This document shows, piece after piece, positions 1-12,775 of a stretch of 64,000 nucleotides of DNA. The first letter of the stretch is position 1. Each line of letters begins with the position of its first letter. The stretch lies in NCBI GenBank assembly GCA_037576215.1, contig JBANDB010000012.1, positions 2,232,001-2,296,000 on the forward strand, read 5' to 3'. The stretch comes from Armillaria gallica (taxonomy: Eukaryota; Basidiomycota; Agaricomycetes; Agaricales; Physalacriaceae). The position numbers were made by a program, and so were the translations under genes. Under the pieces are notes generated by a model, which was given only the letters and a program-made list of their open reading frames with translations, was not told where the DNA came from and made no database searches.

Positions 1-394
1 AATTTAATCCTTCCAAAATGTGGGCCTTCAGATTTTTATACACATTCATGACTAATCTAATGCCTTGAAGTTTGCAACTCGCTACTTGCTATGTATGTGT
101 TATCTGTGCTTGACCATCATTGGAAAGCAAACATTCCTAGGTTAAACTCTCAGAAAGCTTGGACAAATGGCTCATCGGATGAATCAAAAGCCGTCACTCT
201 CACATACAACAACTCTGGTACTGGAGTCGCAGTACGTAGACATTATATTGATGTCCCTTGTTGATCTGATATTTATTCTTTAGCATATCAGCATTCCAAT
301 GGAGAGTAGTGTTTCTTTACATCATGCAAAGTAGAATTTAGATTTTCAAACAACTAGTAGGTGTATGAATCCACGCTCAGAATTACTTTCTTCT

Positions 395-640
395 TCTCAA
401 CTGCGACCGAGGTGTAAACAAAATATGAATGTCAAACACAAAGGTATATATAGCAGCTTGGATACGACTGACAATGTGACGGCCATAGTCTTGTGGCGCC
501 AATCAAAGATCAAACAGCTGGACCAATGCATCTGCCTTTTGCAGCAAGATATCAACTTGAAGGCTCTCGTTCTGTTGTGTATTGGGATGGTCTGTCCGGG
601 GCACTCAGGAGAAAGGTCTGGTCAGCTGAGGGTTGTTTGA
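395..640 (-). pseudogene. Short relic of an unknown gene, related to the relic at 5855-6055
   Basis: On the minus strand this stretch resembles 5855-6055 (minus) at DNA level: both contain a variant of 'accatccca(g/a)ta(t/c)ac' followed by a stretch rich in gagag. Neither has a usable start, splice sites or a domain I recognise. I read the two as fragments of one duplicated gene. The remaining sequence from 1 to about 1617 shows no gene I can support; the ORFs there are short and overlap on both strands. Confidence 0.25.
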
Positions 641-1617
641 TCCCCAGGAGAGGTTAAGATATTATAGGCATAGGCCAATGTTGTGATCTGGACTCCGCTG
701 AGGTGGGTCAGGAAGAACTCTTGATTATCGATGATGCCGTTAATCTCTCCTTTCCCACACCTGTCTATCAGAAGATCCTTCCACCAATCATGACAGGGCA
801 CATTTACAGTCGATGTTGACGAGCACGTCTCCTCGACCGCCCCCAGCTCTGTGCGGTATGTTTCCGGGGGATGATCGGAGGACATGGCACTGAGATTTTT
901 GGTGCAAGACGGCCGCCTGTAGCCCACTTCCATTCCGCAATCCGGGCTTCATTGGGGCCTTTTCGAACGAACAAAATTAGCAGACACTGAAAGGTCAGGA
1001 AGATTTTCGACTCGTGACGGGGGCATCTAGGGAATAAGAAGCTACTTTCGATGTTCTGTTTGGAGAACTGGAGGTCGAATGGGATAATTGAGGGTGATAT
1101 TGTCAAGTTCAAGACCCTTCTTCCCACAGCCTATTGTGGGGGCAGTTTCAATATGAACTTGACAATGCGTTGACCAGTAATGGACGTGTTGGAACTGTCA
1201 TTCAGCCATTCAGATCGATTGTCTTGATGTGGTGCCGATCGGCCTTCCAGGGCATCTGTACACCTTCTTTCAAGTCTCACACGATGATTGTCAGGAATAC
1301 TTATATGTATGGCAGATTCTCTCCTTTCGAGATCGCCAAAACGACCCCGGATACAATGCTGCCTGTACCAGTAGGTTATCCCATAGAACGGCTGTAAGCT
1401 ATAATCTTGAAGCTGAGTGATACTTACTGAAGCGACTCATTTCAGCTCTGGACCTTTGGTTCGTCAAGTTTTTGCATCAGGTCTGTTAAGTCTCTAGCGT
1501 GGCAATTCAGCTCATTGCTTCTCTCTTGCATTGGGGACTCTTCAGGACTCTTTCCGTGCAGCTCTGTAAGTCACTCATTCTTCACTGGAAACACTGCTCC
1601 TGATGCATTCTCATTAG

Positions 1618-2732
1618 ATCTGTACTATCTAGCCTTTCTGAATGACAGACAATTCACAAAATGCCTCGTCTATGGCATCTACAGTATCGAATTCGTTCAG
1701 ATGGTGCTCGTCACCCATGACGCCTTTGAAATATTCAGTTACGGCTTTTGGGATATCGATGCCATCATCGAAATCCATTTCGATGGGCTCACTGGACCCA
1801 TCATAAGCTCCATTGGTACATACAGTACCTTCTGTCCGGTTCTTGTTACTTACTATGCGTACAGCGTCTTTCATCGGACAGGTTTTCTATGCATACCGAA
1901 TCTTCATTTGTCAAAGTCACAAATCCTCCCCATATTTGTCGCCTGCATTTGTTGTGGTGCTTTTTTTCCGTGACATTCTAGCTCATTTATTCACAGGTAT
2001 CCGTGACCAGCTCTGCAGCAGCTATAGTTACAGGCGTCTACTCTTTCAAAGTGGGAAACATTATTGAACTTACCACCAGGAAGGTGTCCATCTGCGTTGG
2101 GGTAAGTAACTCTAAACTGGCTATGTGTCCATGTTCACTGTGATGATCCATGAATAGATTTGGTGTGGTGCCTCAGCTCTGTGTGATATCAACATTGCTA
2201 TCTGTATGACTTATTATGTGAGCTCTTTCTCCCTTTCTGCCAAACTCCTTGATGTCGATATCGTTTTATAGCTTATGCACAGCAATACTGGTTTCCATCA
2301 GACCCAAATTCTGATCATGAGGCTAATTCATCTCACTGTCACTGAAACGGGAACTGTGACCGGTGCTTGCTCCTTACCTTTCAAATCCATCACAATATTA
2401 ACGTCGTTTATACTTAGCTGTTTTCGCTCTGCTCAACCTTATCCTTTTCTTTGCATTCCCCCATCAGACTTTTTACACGCCACCCACCCTGCTCATGCCC
2501 AAGTTGTATGCTAATACCATTTATATAATACTGAATTCGTGAATCCGAATTATGGGAAGATGGGATACCTATTTAGCTTCCACTGATATACACATCACAA
2601 CCACTATGGTACAGGATACTAATTCCCAATCAACCCAGAGCACACATTAAACGTATGGAACAAGTCCCAGTGTGTGCGATAACTAAAGAGGTATTCAACA
2701 ATGATTCTGAGATGGATCGAACAAATCATTGA
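1618..2732 (+). pseudogene. Broken 7-TM protein gene of the DUF6534 type
   Basis: Joining five exon pieces across short GT-AG introns gives hydrophobic helices and motifs typical of the basidiomycete DUF6534 membrane family: LYYLAF-NDRQ-TKCLVYG at the 5' end, IGQVFYAYRIF, a WCGASALCD segment, ETGTVTA, and near the end FAFPHQTFYT-LLMPKLYANT. The first exon(s) encoding the N-terminal helices are not visible. Two lesions are clear. At about 1890-1900 the frame changes between YAYRIF and the following LSKSQILPIF. At 2540-2542 a TGA sits where family members have the Arg of LNSRIRIMG, and a CGA-to-TGA change explains it. The last codon of the C-terminal tail is near 2732. The protein would be an integral membrane protein of unknown ligand; this copy is probably dead. 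Confidence 0.7.
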
Positions 2733-3558
2733 ATGTCAGTCATTGTGATTCATGTGCCTTATCGGAGCCTATTTTCTTAAGGATAAACCGCAGGACAAAG
2801 CATTGGATTGTAACTATTAGCAGAGTACTTTTTTGAGCTCACACCATCCTAACTTGTTTGTGGTCGTATTATCAATGCCAATTCAAATGTTACGACTTGG
2901 ATGTACTGGCACATCGCTCCACCGTTCATAGTGGAATCTGTCGTGAGATGCGAGATAGTCAAATAACATTGTATATGCCGGCCTTCACCAAAGTTCATAC
3001 TCCCAACATGATTTCAAAATTGCTTCAGAGGACTGGAAGTGAGTTTCTACCGTTAGCATTATCTCCTTGGTCTTCGTCACTAGCAGGATTGATAGGGCCG
3101 CAGAAATTCACAGATATAAGCAGGAAACGCTTCAACCTTGCGAGCTGGGAACTTACAGCAGAACATAGCAATGAGAATAGCTGGGAATGATTCTGCTTTC
3201 ATATTACTTCGAGGTTCAGTGAATAGTACATCATGCGTTCCCTGACCATGGAAGGGGGTCGCCCAGGATGCTAAAGGGAGACGAAAGGAACAGGATATAT
3301 CCTGAAGGGAATTCATTCCGAGTCCTGTGTATACAGGCTCAGTCTTATGCGGTCCTTAGGGTTTGGGTGGCTGTGCATTTTGGTTAAGTCGGTCGTTGCC
3401 GGCGCTTTGTCATCATCCTTACATTGGAGGCTTGGCTCAGCTCGGCTCTCGGCTCTCGGCCCTCGGCATCCTCTTCGGTTCGGCATGTGTTTGTCGTTTC
3501 TTATGTTATTGTCATTTTACCTGGCTGATTTTGCTGGTTCCTATTGTATATTCAAACA
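2733..3558. other. No recognisable gene
   Basis: Only short ORFs that overlap on both strands. No conserved motif, repeat or RNA gene was seen. The stretch ends at the target-site duplication of the hAT-type MITE. Confidence 0.4.
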
Positions 3559-3566
3559 ACCACAAT

Positions 3567-4073
3567 TAGTGTACAGCCCAGGTAGCCTGGGTCATGCCGG
3601 GTTGCCGGGTCGGGTGCCTGCCGGGTCGGGCTCGGGTGAGAAATTTGGGACCTGGGGTATACCCGGTTCACCCGGATGACCCGGCTGTATTACTAATGTG
3701 TCACAAAAAACATAAAGTCATTTGGCTGAGTTGTTGTAACCGATGTCTCTTATTATTTTGGATGGTCCGCGGATGTTCAAATCCCGCACCAATCAAAAAT
3801 TTTGGCTCCTAGCAGAGGTTATGACGCACTCGGACATCTAAAATCAGTTTTCAGGAGGCGCAAGTGCATCATAAAGCATGCCCTAGGTAAAATAATTCAA
3901 TTCCGTGTATTAAAAATTTAATTCTATATCTATTTAAATTAATCCGGGTCGGGTGACCCGGTAACCCGTGTGACCAATAGCTTACCCGTGACCCGCGTGA
4001 CGGGTACGGGTTTTTTCCAGGTTCGGGTCGGGTCAGAAAATTCAGACCCGGACCCGACCCGAGCTGTTCACTA
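3567..4073. mobile_element. Non-autonomous hAT-type MITE, 507 bp
   Basis: The element begins TAGTGTACAGC and ends GCTGTTCACTA. These are imperfect terminal inverted repeats that fit the hAT end consensus YARNG. It is flanked by a perfect 8-bp direct repeat, accacaat, at 3559-3566 and 4074-4081, the target-duplication length of hAT elements. Both subterminal regions are packed with inverted copies of cgggtcgggt / acccgacccg, about 3595-3685 and 3945-4065. There is no transposase ORF, so it would need a transposase supplied from elsewhere. The intact target duplication suggests a fairly recent insertion. Confidence 0.85.
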
Positions 4074-4081
4074 ACCACAAT

Positions 4082-5205
4082 ACCGCAAGAGTACATTGTC
4101 ACAATGCTCTGGGATGGTAGACAAGATTCTGCCAAACTTGCGCCGCATTGACATGCTGAGCCTGATGTCGGGCTTTGAAATATAACTCCGACTGCATTTC
4201 TCATCGCCTTAGAGCTCATTTAAGCTGTGACTGCATTTGTATGTGTCTGAGCCTTAACGGGCTTGGGCTTGGTATTTGGAGAGCATGAATCCACCCCTGC
4301 GGATCGGAGAATATCCAATTCTCAGAAATGGGGATGCAGGAAGAGCACCACGCTTTTGATATCTATGGTTCTGGTTCTCAGACTTCAGTTCGAAAATCAT
4401 TGCCTTACTGGTTTGTAACCTTGCACTCTGATTCCGTCTTGTCAATTTTTCATCATTGAACCATTCAGACCCGAACACCATGTACCCATGACTTGCTGAG
4501 TCGCTGATATGATCGTTCTTTTTTTCCACCACCTGCATCATATGTGGGCCCCGTTTGGTGTTCGTCGCTTTCAGTGTTGTGTACTCGACATTCTGATTCG
4601 CTCCTTGCCTCCTTATCGTTACATTTTGTCTGGGTCTTCCAATGGTCTTCTGTGGAACCTTCAAGGTTTTTTTTGTGCGTGATCACGAAACACCGATTAA
4701 TCAGTACTGCACTGATATCGTCAAGTTTCCAGTATCAACAGCAGACCGTCGCCATTGTGTGTGGCGATCAACAGCCTCAGAGGTTTCTATTGCCTCTTCT
4801 CATCAAAGTCGACGTTGGATAGATCAGCGAAACAGATTGGTATTTAGCAAGCACAGAAATGTCTTAGTCTGTGATGCCTCGTAAAACGGTTTACTTTATC
4901 TGGGATTTGAGTGGTTACCACCGTCCCTTTCAATGTCCTGCAGATGTGATGGTTGTTCGGCTATGTAAACTTCATGTCCCTTCGTTCCGTGAGTTCTTTT
5001 TCTAGTGATGGCTCTCTATCTGAACAATTCTCATTCACTATCTCAGGATCGATTGATGCTGTCGCCAATGGGACCGGTGGGTTGCATCGTGACCATTGCA
5101 CAAATCGCTGGCAGATAGAACGTTGGCCCGCCAGACGCGAACAATTGTAAACAGCCCTAAGCCAATGCTGCTGATGGAAACGATCATTTTACGCACTGTG
5201 AATCA
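4082..5205. other. No recognisable gene
   Basis: Fragmentary ORFs on both strands and no family I recognise. The 3' part could be the lost 5' half of the S/T-rich membrane-protein relic that follows, but no signal peptide or consistent splice chain could be assembled. Confidence 0.3.
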
Positions 5206-5403
5206 ATGACCGTAAAGGTAACCAGTAGTTCAGAGTCTCAGTCGCTCTTAAAATCGATGCCATCTTCCCTATCAAGCATATCGCTCACGGATTACGTCCC
5301 CACCTCAGCTTCCACCTTACCGTACTCATCAAAATCTCTCAGTGCGGGCACCATAGCTGGGATTGTGGTAGGGAGTGTCGCATTTGTAGGAGCGATAGGC
5401 TAG
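5206..5403 (+). pseudogene. Fragment of an S/T-rich single-pass membrane protein
   Basis: The 65-codon frame holds a Ser-rich stalk (SSLSSISL, TSASTLPYSSKSLS) followed directly by a glycine/valine-rich membrane segment (GTIAGIVVGSVAFVGAIG) and then a stop. This stalk-to-helix layout is common in Agaricomycete type I membrane proteins and resembles the array at 51.6-58.1 kb in plan, but not clearly in sequence. No cytosolic tail follows and no ectodomain could be joined upstream, so it is a relic or a partial gene. Confidence 0.35.
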
Positions 5404-5854
5404 GCATAACCCCTAGTTGTCAAGTTGATAGTACCCGTCCGTTTGATCCCCAAATCCTGATCTCCCGACTTCTACAGTATACTTCTCGATAAATCCAACG
5501 CGCCTCCCAGGGTGTCATCCTTGTTGTCGCACCTTCAGATTCATATGTGCCGTGGCTCGCCACCAGACGGCCTTTCAAGCTCGAGCGAGTTACTGCCTTG
5601 TCATATACTCATAGTAGAATGACACACCTCCGAGCACAGTCTCGAGTTGGGGGCGGAGTCCCGAGACTATACTAGGAGTATTCTTTTTGGATGTCCCCTC
5701 CCATGCCCAAGCAGGACTCGGACCTGCCACGCCCGGCGATGGCCCGCCGCTTCATCCGTGGAACGCACTGAAGAAAATGCTGATTGGTCCTCCACTGTGC
5801 CACCACCGCAATTATATATAAATCCCTAGCCAGAATTATTCATCGAAATCTGTA

Positions 5855-6055
5855 TTAAGTGAGGTGAGCAGAAGGAATTGAATGCCAGATCAAAGGCACT
5901 TTTTGAACAGGACTGACTTTCATGGCGACAGCCTTAGTGCCAATCTGATTTCTGGTCGCGTCAAGAGGGAAAGGTTGTTTCAAATCATGGGACTTAAATA
6001 ACAAAACAAAGAAGCTCTCATTCTCGTCGTATACTGGGATGGTTCTGTAGCACAA
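5855..6055 (-). pseudogene. Relic paralogous to 395-640
   Basis: A 66-codon open stretch with no recognised domain. Its 5' part matches the relic at 395-640 (see that entry). It lies just downstream of the 3' end of the NLR on the same strand, but nothing indicates it belongs to that gene. Confidence 0.25.
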
Positions 6056-6339
6056 TATTAATGTTGAAATTGCTTCGCTGTCAGCAACGGAACCGTGGCA
6101 TACTCTGACTGACCAGAAGTACTAACAATCTCTCGTGAGAGAACTGATTTTGTGCCAACTAAGCTTCTGTATTTATAGGAAAATATCGTCCGCGAAATAG
6201 GTCAGGGTCATCAACCAGAAGCGAGAGCAGACGGTATCGAGGGAGACGAGAATATTGCGGACAGCATAAGAAGTATTCGACGTCCGGCACAAGTTGTCCG
6301 GGAAGGAAATTAAGGAATTCTTGACTGCATTTCTACTGT

Positions 6340-9300
6340 CTACATCCGAGCGGCAGTAGAGGGCAATACCATGGCAGGGACACTCCAGATACCGTTTCTA
6401 TAATTACTCTGTTCTCCCCCTTCCCATGGATGTGGTGTGGAGTCATATGGTCGAATTGGAGCTTTTTTCGACGTGCTAACGATGAATGTCTCCCCCGAAC
6501 CTTGGCTTGATACCACAGTCACCAAATGCGATGTGCGAGACGCAATCCTATCGTTCTTGACAATAAGTTCGTACGGTGTAGAGCCTTTCAAATCCTGCAC
6601 GCGGACGTCAGCACCATAGCCGAGCAATGATTCCAAGATGTTATGCCCAACGCTGGCAGCCCCCTTGGGAAACTGTCCGTGATTACAAAGGGGACCCGTG
6701 GCACGAGCTAGGATATGGAGAGGCGTCTTTCCCTCGTTGTCGTGGGCATTGACGTTCAAGCGGTATTTCAGCAGCGTATTTGCCGTTTGAACTAGATTCC
6801 TGAAGAATCGGCTCTTCTCAACTAGGAGGTGCAGAGGTGTTCTACCCTTCACATCTTGAGCATTTGGGTTTGCACCACCATCCAGAAGCATCTTCAAGAC
6901 ATCGTTGTCTGGCATCTCATTGTTCATCAGAACGTGAAGGCACGTTTCTCCGTTCTCGTTTGAGACGTTCAGATCACCGTGTTTAACGAGGATCTGCAGT
7001 GTTTGCTTATCAACCCAGCCACACCTTGACGCACAATGGAGAGCCGTCTCTCCTTGGACATCACATATATTTGGGTTTGCTCCTCTCTGAAGGAGTAACT
7101 GGATAGGCGATTCTGGGTGGAAATGATCCGGCATGAACCGATATCCTGCCTCGTGTATGGCAATATATTGCAACGCCGTGCGACCGCGTTCATCGACCGC
7201 GTTGACGTCTGCATTTGCTCCGAGAAGCAGCTGTATGCAGCTGTATCTGTTATCGGCGAGTGGTAGACATCTGAAAAAAACGACCTGCAGCGTAATGGAG
7301 CAGTGCCCGACCAGATTTGTCGCTTTTCATGGTGCCAAATCCGTGGTGGGTAAGCAGATGGCCCATTATATCAGAGCAATATAGACCAGCTGCGATGTGT
7401 ACTGCTGTATGGGATCCAAGATCAACTTTGTCACTACGACTATTCCGTATTAGATGAACGTATTTCCAGGGAAATGCAACAGCACGCACGGTAATATGCT
7501 TTGAATAGGCGAAGGCATCATAGACAACATCGAAAGAAAACTTTGTGTCAAGCTCCCTAACTCGGGGCATAGATCGAGCTCGTCGGCCCTCCTTGCAAGT
7601 AGGGACAAAGACTTGAAGCATGACTGAAAAACTATGTGGTGTGCGAAAGACAGAGAGCGGAATAAGAAGAATCTGGATAAATGTGGGGAGGATTGCATTT
7701 CATCGGAGTTGCCGCTCGAGGAGTTCACCAGAAAGCCTTTCACAGATGTGTGAATGAACTGTATGGCGGGCACCGTTTTGGAATCCTTGTTCTTCGAATA
7801 CGGAGTAGCAGTGAACTCAACGAGATTCGCACAGTCCGAAATCAAACCGTTGCGATTTGTTACCACCATCGACGAGTCCCAATGATCGGACATTTCATCA
7901 ACCGCTATGGCGTGGCGAACTAGCTCAACATTCAACCCGGGGGAACCAGCGCATATCAGCCATCGAAAGACGCCTTGTACACGTTTTCGGCGCTTGTCAT
8001 CAAGATGGTATATGTGGTCAAGAGACCGAATATAAGTCGCATCTAGACTCCGTGGCAGCTCCTGCAGTGACGTTCGGATGTCATGGTCAGTGCGTTGTTC
8101 GGCGAGGTGTTGAACCTGCAGTCGCACCCAGAGGAACCTACATGGAAACCATAATCAGTATCTCTTGTGGACAAGACGGAAAAATCGTTAATTACATTCC
8201 CTCGGCGCTTCTGATCAGTGTCTCGACGATTTCGTTCTGGAGGGAGAGGTCTCTGACCTCAATCACTGGCCCAAAGTCACGGTTCGGGTTGGCCTCGTCA
8301 TCAGCAGTGACGACACACTGTCGTATATACTGTTCGATGTCCGGATTTACGTCGCAGCCAGTCACCGCTATTGATTGGGCACGTCCCTCGAAGGCTCGCT
8401 GAATAAGAGGAGCGTTAGGGCGAGTTGTAACTAAGATCGACGCCTTGCTAGATAGCAAGACCAGAACTGGGAGTAGATGCTGCAAAGCAACGGCGGGACA
8501 CTCATCAAGCGCATCAATGACAATGTAAGCTCGGGCCAGACTCCCCAACACGATGTTGAGCAGTACTTTCAGGTCCGACATTGTCACAGGAAGGACGCGT
8601 TGTGTCAGAGTCTTAATCTCGGATGAGTTAGCCGGGAGGAGGGATATGAGCTGATAAAGTATCGTTCCCAGAATGTTTAAAGGGTCGGTTTTACTTGTCT
8701 GGTCATGATCGCAATAGAAATAGGCGACTGTGATGTTGGTATTGACGTTCTCCATGGATTTGAGATCGTTTACGACGACCGAGCTAACGAGTTAACATTC
8801 AAGTAAGCTCGTGCAATCGACATATCCCAGAATCCTGACTTACGCTAATACTGTCTTGCCTACTCCGACTGCGCATGATAACGAGTGAGATCAGGAATCT
8901 CCAGAGATAATTATGACGCCGTATGTTTTCCACGAACCCATAGCAGATGCAACGCAGGATCGTCTATTTTAAACTGGCATGTTCGCCAGAACTGATAGGG
9001 CTTTGTGCGTAAGAGCCATTGTCCCGGGGCTGGACGACCAGAAAATATGGCCATGCAAGATTCGTGCTTGTCTTTATATTCGATGTGGGGAACAATTTTG
9101 AGAAGCCTTTGCCTCCTGCGCTCTAAAACTGTTCTCATATCGGAATTACTACGACGGATGGCTGGACGTACCCAATTCATCATGCTCGTCCTTCTTTTCG
9201 GCTTTTTCCCGATCTTCATTAGCATTCTTGCGCTGGTTATGTTCCCTGACTTGTCTCTCAATGCTAACCTTGCTTTCCAAATTCGCCATCGTTGCTTGGA

Positions 9301-10138
9301 ATTTTTGAATCACCACGTCTAATTTTGAAGTGATCCAGGGATTCAGAGACCTTATAAATATGTGAACAAAACCTGTGTGAAGAACACATTAGGAGCCGGT
9401 TTCAATCACAATGGAAAAGCGGGAAAAGATACTTCGTGGCATTTGACCAGGACCATAGAAGCAACGATGCACGACCTTGCACACACCCAAAATTGCACCA
9501 TATACGTCTGCTAGGGCCTGTATGGCTAATTTGGTAGTTGATGTATAGCTATTTGTCTGAACTACATCCGAGTCCTGGTATAATAGAGTAGCGTATTGGT
9601 GGTAGGAATGGAGATCCCGGGAAATAACTTCTAGAACAGAAACAATCTTGTTGAAGTAGCGTGAGTGACCGGACAGAGCCTGGAGTAACAGAGCAAAACT
9701 TTAGCCGCTGCGAGGACTCGAAGTGTAACGGGGAGATGACCAACCTCGATGATGAACCTAATGCATCCCCAGACAATTCCTCCAATTTCTGGATGGGGGG
9801 AAACACCCTGATCTACGGCGGTGAAAAATTGTCGAAGTGGTTCAATGATCTTTGAGTTCCAGTAGTCCACAGATCGATGCAATTTACTGGCTTTTTGATA
9901 CGTATTCTGTTGTCCTCGAATGAAGTCGACAATTTCCTGCGGATCAGACGCTTGAAACCATGGCAACCCGGGATTATCACCAAGATTATCGAGATGTTTT
10001 TGTAGAGCGAGTTCGAAGGCTTTGTTGCGTACACGAGGTGCAGAATGAAGGCCAGGTCGTAGCATCTTAGTAGGATAGGGAGTTCACGGAGATATAAAAG
10101 ACGGTTGAATTTAGGTGCTGTACCTTCTTGAGAGCCAT
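6340..10138 (-). CDS. NLR protein: Goodbye-like N-terminus, NACHT ATPase, ankyrin repeats
   Basis: Fungal NLR (STAND) proteins are intracellular sensors whose ATPase switch triggers cell death or other responses. A likely start is the ATG at 10138, with a 15-bp first exon and an intron ending just before 10065. The N-terminal part has the fungal Goodbye-like pattern (PEIGGIVWGCIRFIIEV, then YFNKIVSVLEVISRDL). A charged helical stretch lies at about 9200-9300. Walker A is GVGKTVLA near 8852-8870 and Walker B is VIDALDEC near 8505-8530, followed by VTTRPN. A winged-helix-like region (FLWVRLQVQ, LPRSLDATY) lies within 7450-8127. Between 6500 and 7400 there are about five or six ankyrin repeats (NENGETCLHVL, DVKGRTPLHLL, DNEGKTPLHIL). 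Splicing just before Walker A (8870-8930) and at 7450-7620 is unclear, and frames clash there, so the gene may be damaged. It points away from the MLKL-like copy that starts about 0.8 kb away. Confidence 0.75.
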
Positions 10139-10689
10139 GGAAGCAACGCATAGTGATTGGGAAGTGGGGCGGAAGATATAGGCAGTATAAGCCTAAGCCG
10201 GTGACACCTCGTTACATTCATTGTGGAAGTATTTGTATGCGTAAGGGTCCTCCGCTGCTGTTGCTTCCATACAGGAAACAATGCCATCGATGGGTGCCAA
10301 CTACACATGTACACGTGTCGGGAAGGCGCCTACGAGATCGCAGGCAACGGTATTTACTGGCCTGTATTTGGCGACATAGGCCAGTTACATTTTTGGTTCT
10401 AGCAGTACCACAGAGACTTGAGGGAGCCCACCTTTAGAAAAGCCTTGAGAGTTTACGGTCAATTTATAGTAGGAGAACAGGACCTAACAGGACGCGCCGT
10501 TATCACGTGATGTGTCACGGTTCGTGTATCGGCGGATCTCGGCGTACAGGTTCTGACGCCTTACACCTAACCTACTCACCTTCCAGAAAACATCGTCGTC
10601 TCCGACAGGGCTGATCTAGCATCTTTCAGGTTAGCTCCCTTTTGTATCGTCCGGAATGATCTGCTGGAATTGACCGCTGGTAGTCCGAA

Positions 10690-12230
10690 GAGGGGCGAAT
10701 TCCATGCACGTCGTATCAATTTAATGAGTAAAATATGCACCTGCCAAGTTCCAACGTAATGATTTTTCATGCGCCTAATGCACCTCCATTGTCCACGACA
10801 GAGTCTATTTTACTTAGCTTGCTGCATGGAACATGGCAGCCCATCCCGATTGCGGATCAAGACTTCCAGCAACAAGCTTCAACAGCACGGTGAAAATCAA
10901 GTACTATGCATCGTAATCCTGTGTTGTTGGTTGCCAGGGCCCAGCAGTGACTGTACTTCCTTATATTTTGATGTGCACCGGTCCCTCTGTCGACCGTGTG
11001 AGAAGAAGCAAGACAGGCTGTTTCAACAGCATATACAACCTCTTCTTCCGCAACTTCCACATCCGAGTCTCTGCGAATGGCGGTTCGACGAAAGAGATCT
11101 TTACTTTCGTCAAGAAGCAGAGCATTGAGACTGCCAGATCGCCTCTGCAAGTTGTAAAGGTACGAGGTGACTAGAGGCGCTGATTGTAAGTACTCTAGGT
11201 GGCTGGTGAACTCACCCCAATACCAGCACTTTGAACAGCGACGGATATCATCGAGGCCAACAGAACGCGGGGACTTGTCGCAAAATCGCGGATCGGCGCT
11301 TGCAAGCTCATATCACGATAAAGTATCGTGATTCGCAGCATCTGGAAGATGTACAAATTACGGATAGACTATCCAACATCATTCAACAATTTGAAGTGTA
11401 TGTCCTTCTCTACCTTACATAGTCGTTCTTCCCACTTGACGTGATGATAAGGAGTTGCATGCCGTTCAAGAATTCGTCAAAAAGTATAAATACAAGATGA
11501 TCCATCCTTTCCTTCATTCGAAGGCAGACAACGATGAGTTGCAAAGCCTTGGAAAACAGATTGACGATAATCTGTTGCTCTTTCAAGTACTACCGCACAC
11601 TCCCAGGTCACTCTCGCTTGAGGAACTGTGCGACCGTAGTTATGCATCCTTACAGCGCATCGAACAAGCTATTGTCGAACTTAAGAACAAATTTAATGCT
11701 ACCCCGAGGCCTGCCGCCCGAAGGAGCATCGGAAATGTAAGTTTTCTGGTTTCCTGACCAAAACCGAAATATGTGCTCATGAAAACCGTAGCTTGTGCTG
11801 AGAGGTCATACCACTCTCTGTGAAGAGATCGTCAACGGTCTGGGGTATAGCCTTCATGAAGCAGCGAGAGAAGTTAGCTCTTACACACGCCATCTTGGAT
11901 AGAAAAGTCATTGTACACGAGACACCATGTCTTGACGAAATCTGTGTTGGGGAACGTATCTGGGAGCTGGTAGATCCTGAATCTGGAGCTCTCAGATTCG
12001 CAGGTCCCGCATCCAGGATTCACGAATCAGTGCTTTACGAGGCCTTGGCTTTGGGGCGAAGTCAAGGTTCCTGGTCGCGGAGCTTAGGGATCACTGGTGT
12101 GACTGCCGACAGTCCGAACCTTGACGATGGTATGAGCATCCCTCTTCCCGTTCGAGTCTCTCTTCCTGTCTATCTACGGCAATTGCAACGTAGAGCGATG
12201 CCATCTCCTCATGATGACCTTCTCCTGTAG
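10690..12230 (+). pseudogene. MLKL-like copy 1, internally deleted
   Basis: From about 10690 the sequence aligns with the 5' flank and exons of the intact copy at 30589-32853. The exon 1 equivalent (FTFVKKQSIETARSPLQVVK) lacks the start ATG. The exon 2 equivalent has an in-frame TGA at 11232-11234 plus missing codons. The helical-bundle exons are recognisable at 11340-11720. At 11862-11864 the frame jumps from the start of the kinase-like part (GIAFMKQ) straight into the C-terminal part (REKLALTHAILD). About 1 kb of kinase-like sequence is therefore deleted, with the triplet cag shared by both breakpoints. The C-terminal CxxC is also lost. It is a dead copy. Confidence 0.8.
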
Positions 12231-12775
12231 TTCTTAGGCATTCATTTGTTGATGATTATGATCAGGCTCTTTGTCTCTACTTTACTTCACCTTATTTTCA
12301 CGAAGGGCTACCACCCACACTGACTTCTCAGCTCTGTTCGTTATGCGCCTATTCATTTTTCAGTAGTCAAAAAAGAATGGTTACGCGATGAGCTCCCAGA
12401 CTTGGATCCCTCGTGCGAGAGATTGACGTCTATCGGAAATCCTCCTGACTAGTTTGAAGTACAGAGGAAAGTCGGCTTCAATCTGATGCGTTGATGTAGA
12501 GCAGGCCGCTCAAGAAACGATGTCTCTTCTTTCTCGATGGACTGTAACGACTGTGTCCCAGACCTAACCTTCTATGCATCTCAGTAGTCAGTATTTCTCC
12601 CCGTTTCAGTTACTTGGTGACAGTTATACACAGGCGATCTACGTACTCCAGTCATGCGTTGCTATTGAACACAACGTTCGAACGTCCGAGGCAGACTAGG
12701 TTGATATAGCTGGAAGTAAGGTTCCTTGTTCATTATCTTCCGCGGTTCCCCTCAATTGGAACTAGATATACTACC
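12231..12775. other. No recognisable gene
   Basis: Sequence between MLKL-like copy 1 and the peptidase fragment. It is not clearly related to the spacers of the other duplicated units, and no ORF or motif can be supported. Confidence 0.35.
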
